From assembly GCF_016860545.1 (NCBI RefSeq), contig NZ_BNEB01000003.1, positions 1,240,001 through 1,304,000 on the forward strand: 64,000 nt of DNA, in the 5' to 3' direction. Below are positions 26,342-35,020 of this stretch, one piece after another (position 1 is the stretch's first letter; each line of letters opens with the position of its first letter). Both the position numbers and the translations under genes were made by a program. The notes under the pieces are model-generated. The model was not told where the DNA came from, ran no database searches, and saw only the letters and a list, made by a program, of their open reading frames with translations. The stretch is from Streptomyces asoensis. Lineage in GTDB: Bacteria > Actinomycetota > Actinomycetes > Streptomycetales > Streptomycetaceae.

Positions 26342-26905
26342 ATGAACGAGACGGACAGGGACGAGAGACGCACCGTGAAGGTGTCGAAATACCTCTCGAA
26401 GCACCTGCGGCACCAGCCCGAGCGCATCGGCCTCACGCTCGACGAAGCCGGCTGGGTGGAGATCGACGACCTGATCGCGGCGGCCACGGCGCACGGCTTC
26501 CGCTTCACCCGTGACGAGCTGGACCATGTCGTCGCCGCGAACGACAAGAAGCGCTTCGCGGTCGACGGCAGCCGCATCCGCGCCAGCCAGGGCCACAGCG
26601 TCGAGGTCGACCTGGGGCTGCCCCCGGCGACCCCGCCGCCGTACCTCTACCACGGGACGGTGGGCCGCTCGCTGGAAGCGATCCGGGCCGAGGGGCTACG
26701 GCCCATGAACCGGCACGACGTGCACCTCTCCGCCGACCGGGAGACCGCGAACCGGGTGGGAGCACGCCGTGGCCGCCCGGTGGTCCTCGCCGTGGACGCG
26801 GCCGCCATGCACCGCGAAGGCCATGTCTTCCACGTCAGCGCCAACGGTGTGTGGCTGACCAAAGCCGTACCCGTGCGCTACCTGCGCTTCCCCGAACACC
26901 ACTGA
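26342..26905 (+). CDS. kptA: RNA 2'-phosphotransferase (Tpt1/KptA)
   Basis: A 187-residue NAD-dependent enzyme that removes an internal RNA 2'-phosphate, giving ADP-ribose 1'',2''-cyclic phosphate. The family residues are seen: SKHLRHQP (Arg-His), the Arg of DGSRIRASQGHS, YHGT, and MNRHDVHLS with the last catalytic Arg. In eukaryotes it finishes tRNA splicing; the bacterial role is unknown, since no such spliced tRNA is known there. ATG 26342 has no clear ribosome-binding site. The upstream gap contains the DnaA boxes. No RNA ligase or kinase is encoded nearby. Confidence 0.92.
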   Translation: MNETDRDERRTVKVSKYLSKHLRHQPERIGLTLDEAGWVEIDDLIAAATAHGFRFTRDELDHVVAANDKKRFAVDGSRIRASQGHSVEVDLGLPPATPPPYLYHGTVGRSLEAIRAEGLRPMNRHDVHLSADRETANRVGARRGRPVVLAVDAAAMHREGHVFHVSANGVWLTKAVPVRYLRFPEHH

Positions 26906-26956
26906 GAGCATCGGAAGGACGGCGCCCGCACCTGCCGTAGCACCCGTCTCTTCGGC

Positions 26957-27412
26957 ATGATCACAGGTATGGACCACCTTCCCTCCACCGAGGCCGCCGT
27001 CACCGCCCTGCGGACGATCGCCACGCAGTACGGGCTCGCCATCCGGGTCACGCACGACATAGGCGCCGACCAGACCTCCCGCCGCAGCTCGGCCGGGGTG
27101 GGCGTGACGACCGACCCGGACGGCTCACTGCCGCACGAGGCCCATGTCGAACTCGGTGGCCGCCCCGCCGTGAGCGTGCGCCTCTTCCCCGACGACGACG
27201 CCCTCATCACCGTCGACGGCGTGGAGTGTCCCGACGTCGACCGCGATGACGTCCCGGCCTTCCTCCGCTCGCTCTACGACGGCCACGCCTGGGTCAAGGC
27301 CCGGCGCTTCCCGCCCGGCAACTTCCTGATGGTGCCGCTGCCGCAGGACCGGGTGCACAAGGAGTTCATCCTGGTGGGCCTCACTCCGTGGCTGGGCGGC
27401 CGCGTACGGTGA
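26957..27412 (+). CDS. Conserved hypothetical protein, small alpha/beta
   Basis: A 151-residue soluble protein of no family that I recognise. It has a helical N-terminus, the segment HDIGADQTSRRSSAGVGVTTDPDG, strands ending VSVRLFPDDDALITVDGVECPD and a C-terminal FPPGNFLMVPLP. Codon bias is clearly coding. The start could be ATG 26957 or ATG 26969; neither has a good ribosome-binding site. It is 51 bases after kptA, probably co-transcribed, and its stop sits three bases before a perfect parS. Confidence 0.65.
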   Translation: MITGMDHLPSTEAAVTALRTIATQYGLAIRVTHDIGADQTSRRSSAGVGVTTDPDGSLPHEAHVELGGRPAVSVRLFPDDDALITVDGVECPDVDRDDVPAFLRSLYDGHAWVKARRFPPGNFLMVPLPQDRVHKEFILVGLTPWLGGRVR

Positions 27413-27414
27413 CC

Positions 27415-27428
27415 GTTTCACGTGAAAC
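27415..27428. promoter_or_regulatory. parS: parS site (perfect)
   Basis: GTTTCACGTGAAAC, a perfect 14-bp palindrome and the Streptomyces ParB-binding consensus. It is intergenic, two bases after the stop of the preceding gene and 26 bases before the start of the oxidoreductase. Confidence 0.92.
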
Positions 27429-27454
27429 ACGCTCGGCCGCATACGCTCGATGAC

Positions 27455-28357
27455 ATGAGCCTGCGCCTGAGCACCGTGATCCTCCCGTACCAGCGCTGGA
27501 ACGAGGGGGGCCGTTCCCCGTGGACACGGGCCGAGCAGCTCGGCTTCCACAGCGCGTACACCTACGACCACCTGTCCTGGCGCACCTTCCGTGACGGCCC
27601 GTGGTTCGGCGCCCTTCCGACGCTCACCGCCGCCGCGGCCGTCACCGACCGGCTGCGCCTGGGCACGCTCGTGACCTCCCCGAACTTCCGGCACCCGGTG
27701 ACGCTCGCCAAGGAGCTGATCTCCCTGGACGACATCTCGGGCGGCCGGGTGACCCTGGGGATCGGCGCGGGCGGCACCGGCTTCGACGCCACCGCCCTCG
27801 GGCAGGAGCCGTGGACCCCGCGCGAGCGGGCGGACCGCCTCGCCGAGTTCGTACCGCTGCTGGACCGGCTGCTCACCGAGGACTCCGTCTCCTATGAAGG
27901 CGACTACTACTCGGCGCACGAGGCTCGGAACATCCCGGGCTGCGTCCAGCGCCCGCGGCTGCCCTTCGCGATCGCCGCGACCGGACCCCGCGGACTGCGG
28001 CTCGCGGCACAGTACGGACAGGCCTGGGTGACCACGGGCGACCCCAAGCTGTACGAGGAGGGCACCCCCGAGCAGTCGGTTCAGGCCATTCGCGGCCAGG
28101 TCGACAAGCTCACCGACGCATGCGCCGCACGCGGGCGGGACGTGCAGGAATTGGACAAGATCCTGCTCACGGGCTTCACCCCGGACCGCGGCCGTCCGCT
28201 GGAGTCCCTCAACGCCTTCGTCGACTTCGCGGGACGGCACCGGGAGCTCGGCTTCACGGAGATCGTGGTCCACTGGCCCATCGCCGACTCCGTGTTCGCG
28301 GCGGACGAGAAGGTCTTCGAGCAGATCGCCATGGAGGCGCCGGCGCAACTGCGCTGA
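27455..28357 (+). CDS. Luciferase-like F420/FMN-dependent oxidoreductase
   Basis: A 300-residue TIM-barrel flavin/deazaflavin oxidoreductase of the bacterial luciferase superfamily. It begins RLSTVILPYQRW and carries TYDHLSWRTF, RLRLGTLVTSPNFRHPVTLAKELISLDDISGGR and LGIGAGGTGFD, the F420-binding strand-loop signatures. Actinobacterial members reduce or oxidise small metabolites with F420. ATG 27455 excludes an upstream GTG frame that overlaps parS. The tail DSVFAADEKVFEQIAMEAPAQLR is ordinary. The specific substrate is unknown. Confidence 0.88.
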   Translation: MSLRLSTVILPYQRWNEGGRSPWTRAEQLGFHSAYTYDHLSWRTFRDGPWFGALPTLTAAAAVTDRLRLGTLVTSPNFRHPVTLAKELISLDDISGGRVTLGIGAGGTGFDATALGQEPWTPRERADRLAEFVPLLDRLLTEDSVSYEGDYYSAHEARNIPGCVQRPRLPFAIAATGPRGLRLAAQYGQAWVTTGDPKLYEEGTPEQSVQAIRGQVDKLTDACAARGRDVQELDKILLTGFTPDRGRPLESLNAFVDFAGRHRELGFTEIVVHWPIADSVFAADEKVFEQIAMEAPAQLR

Positions 28358-28447
28358 CCCCCGCATCAGGTCATCCGCGCCCCCGGCGGCACCTCATCCG
28401 TGCGGGCCGCCTCACGGGCGTGCGCGCATATGCGGGAGAATGGCCCG

Positions 28448-29317
28448 GTGACCTCAGCGACTCGACAGCCCGAGACCCCGGCCGCCGCTCTCCCGCCGCG
28501 GCTGATCGCCACCGATCTCGACGGCACCCTGCTGCGCGACGACAAGTCGGTCTCCCCGCGCACGGTCGCCGCCCTCGCCGCCGCCGAGGAGGCGGGCATC
28601 GAGGTCTTCTTCGTCACCGGCCGCCCGGCCCGCTGGATGGACGTGGTCAGCGACCACGTCCACGGGCACGGCCTGGCGATCTGCGGCAACGGTGCCGCCG
28701 TGGTCGACCTGCACGGCGGCACCGGCGCCCACCGGTTCGTGAAGGTGCGCGAGCTGGCGCGGGAGAACGCGCTGGACGCCGTGCGGCTGCTGCGGGAGGC
28801 GGCGCCCGGAACCATGTACGCGGTCGAGCAGACGTACGGCTTCTACCAGGAGCCGGAGTATCCCAAGATGCACCTGGAGATACCCGACAGCCTCGCGCCG
28901 GCCGAACGGCTGCTGGCGCCGGACGCACCCGGTGCCGGGGAACCCGTACTGAAGATCCTCGCGTTCCACCCCACCCTCGACCCGGACGCCTTCCTCACCG
29001 TCGCCCGGCTGGCGATCGGTGACCGCGCCAACGTCACCCGCTCCAGCCCCAGCGCCCTGCTGGAGATCAGCGGTCCCGACGTCTCCAAGGCCAGCACCCT
29101 CGCCCTGTGCTGCGCGGAACGCGGCATCTCCCACGAGGAGGTCGTCGCCTTCGGCGACATGCCGAACGACGTCGAGATGCTGACCTGGGCAGGCCGGTCC
29201 TACGCGATGGGCAACGCGCACCCGGACGTGGTCGCGGCGGCCTCCGGGCGGACCGTCGCCAACAACGAGGACGGCGTCGCCGTCGTCATCGAGCGGCTGC
29301 TCGCCGATCGGGGCTAG
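28448..29317 (+). CDS. HAD-family (Cof-type) phosphatase
   Basis: A 289-residue protein with nucleophile motif ATDLDGTLLRDD, motif II VTGRPAR, a C2B cap, KASTLALCCAERGI (catalytic Lys) and motif IV FGDMPNDVEML. It is a paralogue of the gene at 18672. GTG 28448 has GGGAGA eight bases upstream; ATG 28430 is possible. The gene ends 17 bases before the convergent AraC-type gene. Confidence 0.9.
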   Translation: MTSATRQPETPAAALPPRLIATDLDGTLLRDDKSVSPRTVAALAAAEEAGIEVFFVTGRPARWMDVVSDHVHGHGLAICGNGAAVVDLHGGTGAHRFVKVRELARENALDAVRLLREAAPGTMYAVEQTYGFYQEPEYPKMHLEIPDSLAPAERLLAPDAPGAGEPVLKILAFHPTLDPDAFLTVARLAIGDRANVTRSSPSALLEISGPDVSKASTLALCCAERGISHEEVVAFGDMPNDVEMLTWAGRSYAMGNAHPDVVAAASGRTVANNEDGVAVVIERLLADRG

Positions 29318-29334
29318 CCCACCGCCCCACGGCC

Positions 29335-30201
29335 TCAGCCCCGGTCACGCTCCACCGGCAGCCACAGTTCGGCCTCGGCCTCGGCCCGGTCCACCGCGAA
29401 GCGGGTACGCAGGATCTCCGGGCCCGGCCGGGTCCGGTACGGGTTGGACGGGAACCACTGCGTGAACACGTCCCGCCACAGTTCCTGGATCGCCTGCGGT
29501 GCGGGCCCTGACGTGGTGAAGACGGCCCACGTGCCGGCCGGGACGGACAGCCCGGCCGTCCCCTCCGGGGCGGCCGCGGAGGTGACCACCCCCTGGTAGT
29601 AGTCGAGTTCCGTGCCCTCGGCCCGGCTCGGGTCCAGGTCGTCGCAGACGGCGACGATGCCGCGCGGCTCCTGGTCCGACAGGTCCTCCAGACGCTCCAG
29701 GACCCGCGGGTCGATCCCGCGCACGAAGTCGATGATCGCCTGGTTCGGCCCCAGGTGCACCAAGGGCACCCGGGCCTTGAGCCCGGCCACGGTGAAGGCC
29801 GGTCGGTCCACTACGCGATAGCGCATGCTGCTGCTCCCTTCGACGGTGAGGCGGAAGGTCAACCTGGGCTGGGAGACGAGCGCGGCGCCGGTCCGGCGGG
29901 CCTCGCCGGGCCCGACGCCGTGCACCGCGCGGAACGCCCGCGCGAACGCCTCGCCCGAGCCGTAGCCGTAGCGCACCGCGATCTCCAGCAGCGGGCCGGC
30001 TCCGGCGAGCACCTCGGCACCCGCGACGGTGAGCCGCCGGCGCCTGATGTACTCCGACAAGGGCATTCCCGCGAGCGCGGAGAACATCCGGCGCAGGTGG
30101 TACTCCGAAGTGGCCGCCCCACGCGCCAGTTCCGCCACGTCGATCGACCCGTCGAGGCGGTCCTCGATGTGGTCCATGGCCTGGTTCAGCCGTTCCAGCA
30201 C
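29335..30201 (-). CDS. AraC-family regulator with GyrI-like effector domain
   Basis: A 288-residue regulator. Two helix-turn-helices occupy residues 1-110 (DGSIDVAELARGAATSEYHLRRMFSALAGMPLSEYIRRRRLT). A GyrI/Rob C-terminal domain (about 125-288; MRYRVVDRPAFTVAGLKARVPL) binds small, often amphipathic or cationic ligands. Proteins with this order (DNA-binding first) resemble Rob and SoxS-type multidrug regulators. It lies downstream of cydCD on the same strand, 210 bases away, with its own promoter region containing an inverted repeat. Confidence 0.88.
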   Translation of the reverse strand: MLERLNQAMDHIEDRLDGSIDVAELARGAATSEYHLRRMFSALAGMPLSEYIRRRRLTVAGAEVLAGAGPLLEIAVRYGYGSGEAFARAFRAVHGVGPGEARRTGAALVSQPRLTFRLTVEGSSSMRYRVVDRPAFTVAGLKARVPLVHLGPNQAIIDFVRGIDPRVLERLEDLSDQEPRGIVAVCDDLDPSRAEGTELDYYQGVVTSAAAPEGTAGLSVPAGTWAVFTTSGPAPQAIQELWRDVFTQWFPSNPYRTRPGPEILRTRFAVDRAEAEAELWLPVERDRG

Positions 30202-30269
30202 GCCCGGTCCCCTTCCGCTGTCGTGATCACCACGCTAGGCGGCGGAGGTCCTACCGGACCCGACTTCCT

Positions 30270-30290
30270 GTGCCCGATCCGATCGGACAC
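30270..30290. promoter_or_regulatory. Inverted repeat upstream of AraC-type gene / downstream of cydCD
   Basis: GTGCCCGATC at 30270-30279 and GATCGGACAC at 30281-30290 form a 10-bp-arm inverted repeat with one mismatch pair and a single central base, in the 210-base gap. It could be an operator for the AraC-type protein or part of the cydCD terminator. Confidence 0.45.
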
Positions 30291-30411
30291 GGAACCCCCT
30301 CACCCGCCGGAGCGGCCGGGCCTGCCCGGCGGGGTGGCGGGCCGGGTACCGGCGTGGCGGCGGACCGGGTACCGGGGGCCTCGGTCGGCGGATGACGGGC
30401 GGGGTGTGCGG

Positions 30412-33400
30412 TCAGCGTGCTCCCACCAGCAGCTCCGCCGCTTCCTCGCGCTCGGCCATCGCCCGCAGCGGACCCTCCTCGGACACCAGGGCCGCGTACG
30501 GACCGCGCTGCACCACGCGTCCCCCGTCCAGCACGACCACCTCGTCGACGGCCTCGAGACCGGCCAGGCGGTGGGTGATGAGCAGGGTCGTGCGGCCTTC
30601 GGTCGCGGCCAGCAGGTCCCGGGTGAGGGCGTCGGCGGTGGGCAGGTCCAGATGCTCGGCCGGCTCGTCCAGCACCAGGACGGGGAAGTCGGCGAGCAGC
30701 GCCCTGGCCAGCGCGAGACGCTGACGCTGGCCGCCGGACAGCCGGGCCCCGTGCTCGCCCACGAGCGTGTCCAGCCCGTCCGGCAGACCGTCGGCCCACT
30801 CCAGCAGCCGGGCTCGCGCGAGCGCGTCCCGCACCTCTTCCTCGCTCGCCCCCTTCTTCGCGAGCAGCAGGTTCTCGCGGACCGAGCTGTCGAAGAGGTG
30901 CGCGTCCTGCGCGCACAGTCCGACGAGCCGGCGTACGTCGTCCCCGTCCAGGGCGGACGCGTCCACCCCGCCGAGCGTGTACGAGCCCGCTGTGGCGTCC
31001 AGGAAGCGCAGCAGCACCTGCGCGAGCGTGGTCTTGCCCGATCCCGACGGTCCGACGACGGCGACCCGGCGGCCCCGTTCCAGGACGAGGTCGGCTCCGG
31101 CCAGCGCGTCCCGGTCCTGGCCTGCGTGCCGTGCGGTGAGCCCGCCGAGGACGAGCGGGAAGGGCGACGCGGGCGCCCGGCGCGGCGACTCCGGCTCACG
31201 GACGGGCTCGGGGGAGTCCAGGACCTCGAACACCCGCTCCGCGCTCCTGCGCACCCGCTGGCGGTACTGCACGGCCAGGGGAAGCCCCAGGACGGCCTCG
31301 AAGGCGGCCAGCGGGGTGAGCACGACCACCGCCATGGTCACCCCGCTCAGCCGTCCGCCGGCGACCGCCTGGGCGCCGACCAGCGCGGCCGCCGTCACGG
31401 TCAGCCCGCAGACCAGCGCCGTCAGTCCGTCCCCGAGGGCGGTGGCGGCCGACGCGCGCGAGGCGATCCGGGTGAGCACGCCGTCCGCCGCGCGCACGCC
31501 GGCGGTACGGGCGGGCAGTGCGCCGGCGACCGTCAGTTCGGCGGTGCCGGTGAGCAGATCGGCCGTACGCGTCGCCAGCACACCGCGGGCGGGGGCCAGC
31601 CGGCGCTCGGCCCGGCGGGCCACGGCACCGGTGACCAGCGGGACCCCCACCCCGGCGGCGAGCAGCCCGGCGGCGAGCACCGCGCCGGCCTCGGGCAGCA
31701 GCCACGCGGTGAAGGCGACGGACCCGGCCGAGACGAGGACGGCGGAACCGGCGGGCAGCAACCAGCGCAGCCAGTAGTCCTGGAGGGCGTCCACGTCGGT
31801 GACCAGCCGGGTCAGCAGGTCGCCGCGCCGGGCCGAGCGCAGTCCGGCGGGCGCGAGGCGTTCCAGCCGCCGGTAGACGGCGACCCGGGTGTCGGCGAGC
31901 ATCCGCAGCACGGCGTCGTGCGACACGAGCCGTTCCGCGTACCGGAAGACCGCTCGTCCGATGCCGAAGGTGCGGGTCGCCGTCACGGCCACCATCAGGT
32001 ACAGCACCGGCGGCTGCTGCGAGGCCCGCGAGATGAGCCACCCGGAGGTCGCCATGAGGCCCACGGCGCTGCCGAGCGCGAGGCTGCCGAGCAGCAGCGC
32101 GAGGGCGAGCCGGCCGCGTCGGGCACCGGCCATGGCGCGCACCCGGGCGAGGACGCCCGCCCCCTCCGTGACGGGCTCCGTCACGGATCCACCGGTGACG
32201 GCCGGAGCCGTCACCTCCTCCCGCGCGGTCGCGCCAGCGGCCTTGGGCGCGGGAGCCGGGTCCGCGGGCGCGGTGGCCCCGGTCAGCCGGACCACCCGGT
32301 CCGCCACCGCCAGCAGGGCCGGCCGGTGCACGACCAGCAGCACCGTCCGTCCCGCCGCGAGGCGCTGAACGGCCGCCACCACCTCAGCTTCGGTCTCCCC
32401 GTCGAGCGCGGCCGTCGGCTCGTCCAGCAGGAGCACGGGCCGGTCCGCGAGAAACGCCCGGGCCAGCGCGAGCCGCTGCCGCTGCCCCGCGGACAGGCCG
32501 GCCCCGTCCTCGCCGAGCACGGTGCCGGTCCCGGCGGGCAGTGCCTCGACGAACTCCAGTGCTCCCGCGTCCGCGAGCGCCCGCCGCACGGCCGCCTCGT
32601 CGGCGTCGGGACGCGCCAGCCGTACGTTCTCGTCGATCGTCCCTGCGTAGAGGTGCGGGCGCTGCGGCACCCAGGCGATCCGGGACCGCCACCGCTCCAG
32701 GTCGGCCGACGCGAGGTCGACTCCCCCGGCCAGCACCCGGCCCCCGGACGGGCGCACGAATCCGAGCAGCGTGTTCAGAAGGGTGGATTTGCCCACGCCG
32801 CTCGGTCCGACCAGCGCGACCGTCTCGCCGGGCCGGACGGTGAAGGACACGTCGGTGACGGCGTCGGCGGCACGTCCGGGGTAGCGCACGGTCACGTTCT
32901 CGAAGGCCACCTCCGTCCCGGCCGGCTCGACCGTGCCCTGCGGCGGTGCCGGCGTCTCCAGTACCTCGAAGATCTCCTCGGCTGCGGCCAGTCCTTCGGC
33001 GGCCGCGTGGTACTGCGCCCCGACCTGCCGCAGCGGCAGATACGCCTCGGGCGCGAGGACGAGGATCACCAGCCCCGTGTACAGATCCATCTCGCCGTGC
33101 ACGAGCCGCATGCCGATTGTCACGGCCACCAGGGCCACCGAGAGCGTCGACAGCAGTTCCAGCGCGAACGACGAGATGAAGGCGATCCGCAGCGTGCGCA
33201 TGGTCGCCTGCCGGTACTCGCCGGTGATACGCCGGATCGACTCGGCCTGCGCCTTGGCCCGGCCGAACACCTTGAGGGTGGGCAGCCCGGCGACGACGTC
33301 CAGGAAGTGTCCGGACAGCCGGGACAGCAGGCGCCACTGACGGTCCATCCGCGACTGCGTGGCCCAGCCGATCAGCACCATGAAGACCGGGATGAGGGGC

Positions 33401-33903
33401 AGCGTGCCGACGATGATCGCGGCGGACACCCAGTCCTCGGTCACGATCCGCGCGAGCACCGCGACCGGCACGACCACCGCTAGCCCCAACTGGGGCAGGT
33501 AGCGGGAGAAGTAGTCGTCGAGGGCGTCCACCCCGCGCGTGGCGAGGGCCACCAGCGAGCCCGTGCGCCGGCCACCGAGCCAGTCCGGCCCCAGGGCGGT
33601 GGCCCGCTCCAGCACCCGTCCGCGCAGCTCCGACTTCACGGCGGCACTCGCACGGTGGGCGGCGAGTTCGGTGAGCCAGGCGACCAGCGCACGGCCGACC
33701 GCCACGGCCACCAACAGCAGCAGGGGGGTGCGCAGCCCGGTGATGGACAGACCGTGCTGGAAGGCACCCACCACGGTCTCGGCGATGAGCATCGCCTGGG
33801 CGATGACCAGGGCCGCTCCGACAGCGCCCAGGCCGACGACCGCAGCCAGGAAGAACCGGGTGGCGCGGGCGTACCGGAGGAGGCGCGGGTCGATCGGTTT
33901 CAC
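30412..33903 (-). CDS. cydCD: CydDC heterodimeric ABC exporter as a single fused polypeptide
   Basis: A 1163-residue fusion. Two half-transporters follow each other, each with six membrane segments and one ATPase. The first half has Walker A VGPSGVGKST and signature LSAGQRQRLALARA; the second has VGPSGSGKTT and LSGGQRQRLALARA. CydDC exports cysteine/glutathione and is needed to assemble cytochrome bd. The linker (about 540-590) is Ala/Pro/Thr-rich. GTG 33903 is preceded by GAGAAGGG at seven bases. It is the third gene of the cyd operon, 92 bases after cydB. Confidence 0.95.
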   Translation of the reverse strand: MKPIDPRLLRYARATRFFLAAVVGLGAVGAALVIAQAMLIAETVVGAFQHGLSITGLRTPLLLLVAVAVGRALVAWLTELAAHRASAAVKSELRGRVLERATALGPDWLGGRRTGSLVALATRGVDALDDYFSRYLPQLGLAVVVPVAVLARIVTEDWVSAAIIVGTLPLIPVFMVLIGWATQSRMDRQWRLLSRLSGHFLDVVAGLPTLKVFGRAKAQAESIRRITGEYRQATMRTLRIAFISSFALELLSTLSVALVAVTIGMRLVHGEMDLYTGLVILVLAPEAYLPLRQVGAQYHAAAEGLAAAEEIFEVLETPAPPQGTVEPAGTEVAFENVTVRYPGRAADAVTDVSFTVRPGETVALVGPSGVGKSTLLNTLLGFVRPSGGRVLAGGVDLASADLERWRSRIAWVPQRPHLYAGTIDENVRLARPDADEAAVRRALADAGALEFVEALPAGTGTVLGEDGAGLSAGQRQRLALARAFLADRPVLLLDEPTAALDGETEAEVVAAVQRLAAGRTVLLVVHRPALLAVADRVVRLTGATAPADPAPAPKAAGATAREEVTAPAVTGGSVTEPVTEGAGVLARVRAMAGARRGRLALALLLGSLALGSAVGLMATSGWLISRASQQPPVLYLMVAVTATRTFGIGRAVFRYAERLVSHDAVLRMLADTRVAVYRRLERLAPAGLRSARRGDLLTRLVTDVDALQDYWLRWLLPAGSAVLVSAGSVAFTAWLLPEAGAVLAAGLLAAGVGVPLVTGAVARRAERRLAPARGVLATRTADLLTGTAELTVAGALPARTAGVRAADGVLTRIASRASAATALGDGLTALVCGLTVTAAALVGAQAVAGGRLSGVTMAVVVLTPLAAFEAVLGLPLAVQYRQRVRRSAERVFEVLDSPEPVREPESPRRAPASPFPLVLGGLTARHAGQDRDALAGADLVLERGRRVAVVGPSGSGKTTLAQVLLRFLDATAGSYTLGGVDASALDGDDVRRLVGLCAQDAHLFDSSVRENLLLAKKGASEEEVRDALARARLLEWADGLPDGLDTLVGEHGARLSGGQRQRLALARALLADFPVLVLDEPAEHLDLPTADALTRDLLAATEGRTTLLITHRLAGLEAVDEVVVLDGGRVVQRGPYAALVSEEGPLRAMAEREEAAELLVGAR

Positions 33904-33910
33904 GTGAACA
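33897..33910. promoter_or_regulatory. Degenerate parS-like site over the cydCD start codon
   Basis: GTTTCACGTGAACA matches parS at 12 of 14 positions and contains the GTG start codon of cydCD on the minus strand. It is the weakest member of the trio here. Confidence 0.45.
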
Positions 33911-33927
33911 CCCTTCTCAAAGAGCAT

Positions 33928-33941
33928 GTTTCACGTGAAAC
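33928..33941. promoter_or_regulatory. parS: parS site (perfect), cydB-cydCD junction
   Basis: GTTTCACGTGAAAC, perfect palindrome, between cydB and cydCD, 38 bp from the next copy. Confidence 0.92.
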
Positions 33942-33965
33942 ACGCTCTCTCTCCTCAGGGGGTGT

Positions 33966-33979
33966 GTTTCACGTGAAAC
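33966..33979. promoter_or_regulatory. parS: parS site (perfect), cydB-cydCD junction
   Basis: GTTTCACGTGAAAC, perfect palindrome, 16 bases before the cydB stop complement. It forms a pair with 33928-33941; both lie in the 92-base gap and would be transcribed. Confidence 0.92.
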
Positions 33980-33995
33980 ACACCCCACTTCGGAC

Positions 33996-35000
33996 TCAGT
34001 GCGAGGTCTCGGCGATGTGCTGGGTGCCGATCCGCTTACGGAACACCCAGTACGTCCAGCTCTGGTAGAGCAGCACGAGCGGCGTGGCGATCCCCGCACA
34101 CCAGGTCATGATCTTCAGGGTGTACGGGCTCGACGAGGCGTTGGTGACCGTGAGGCTCCAGTTCGCGTCGAGCGAGGACGGCATGACGTTCGGGAACAGC
34201 GTCAGGAAGAGCATCGCGACGGCGGCCACGATGGTGACGCCCGAGAGCGCGAACGACCAGCCCTCGCGTCCCGCCTGGTTCGCCACCAGCGCGGCGACCA
34301 GGGCGCCGACCGCCACGAGCAGCGCGACCAGGCTCTTGGCGTCACCGCTGTCGATCTGCGTCCACAGCAGGAAGACCAGGGCGAGCACAGCGGTGACGAG
34401 GCCCACCTGGGAAGCCAGCTTCCGTGCCCGTTCCCGGATGTCTCCCACGGTCTTCAGGGCCGTGAAGACCGCACCGTGGAAGGTGAACAGCGTCAGGGTC
34501 ACCAGCCCCCCGAGCAGCGCATACGGGTTGAGCAGGTCCCAGACGTTGCCCACGTACTCGAAGTTCCGGTCGATCTTGACGCCCCCCACGATGTTGCCGA
34601 AGGCGACGCCCCACAGGAACGCGGGGAGGAGCGAGGTCCAGAAGATCGCGGTCTCCCAGTTGCGCTGCCAGTTCTCCTCGGGCCGCTTCACCCGGTACTC
34701 GAAGGCCACGCCGCGCACGATCAGGCAGACCAGGATGAGCAGCAGGGGCAGGTAGAAGCCGGAGAAGAGGGTGGCGTACCACTCGGGGAAGGCGGCGAAG
34801 GTCGCGCCGCCCGCCGTGAGCAGCCATACCTCGTTGCCGTCCCAGACCGGCCCGATGGTGTTGATGAGGACGCGCCGTTCCGGCCGGTCCCGGGCGAGCA
34901 GCCTGGTGAGGATGCCGACCCCGAAGTCGAAGCCCTCCAGGAAGAAGTAGCCGGTCCACAGGACGGCGATCAGGACGAACCAGACGTCGTGCAGTTCCAT
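33996..35000 (-). CDS. cydB: Cytochrome bd oxidase subunit II
   Basis: A 334-residue membrane subunit of the cytochrome bd quinol oxidase, with nine hydrophobic segments and the start MELHDVWFVLIAVLWTGYFFLEGFDFGVG. The EGFDFGVG segment and IGPVWDGNEVWL are invariant in CydB. With CydA it reduces oxygen using menaquinol under low oxygen. It lies 20 bases after cydA. Confidence 0.96.
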   Translation of the reverse strand: MELHDVWFVLIAVLWTGYFFLEGFDFGVGILTRLLARDRPERRVLINTIGPVWDGNEVWLLTAGGATFAAFPEWYATLFSGFYLPLLLILVCLIVRGVAFEYRVKRPEENWQRNWETAIFWTSLLPAFLWGVAFGNIVGGVKIDRNFEYVGNVWDLLNPYALLGGLVTLTLFTFHGAVFTALKTVGDIRERARKLASQVGLVTAVLALVFLLWTQIDSGDAKSLVALLVAVGALVAALVANQAGREGWSFALSGVTIVAAVAMLFLTLFPNVMPSSLDANWSLTVTNASSSPYTLKIMTWCAGIATPLVLLYQSWTYWVFRKRIGTQHIAETSH

Positions 35001-35020
35001 GTCTGTGCAGCTCCCTCGGC

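Noticed and set aside
29755..33483. A 1242-codon open frame on the plus strand opposite cydCD and the AraC gene
   Set aside because: It is a GC-bias shadow: the minus strand carries complete ABC-transporter and AraC motifs, while this translation is low-complexity Arg/Gly/Gln with no domain.
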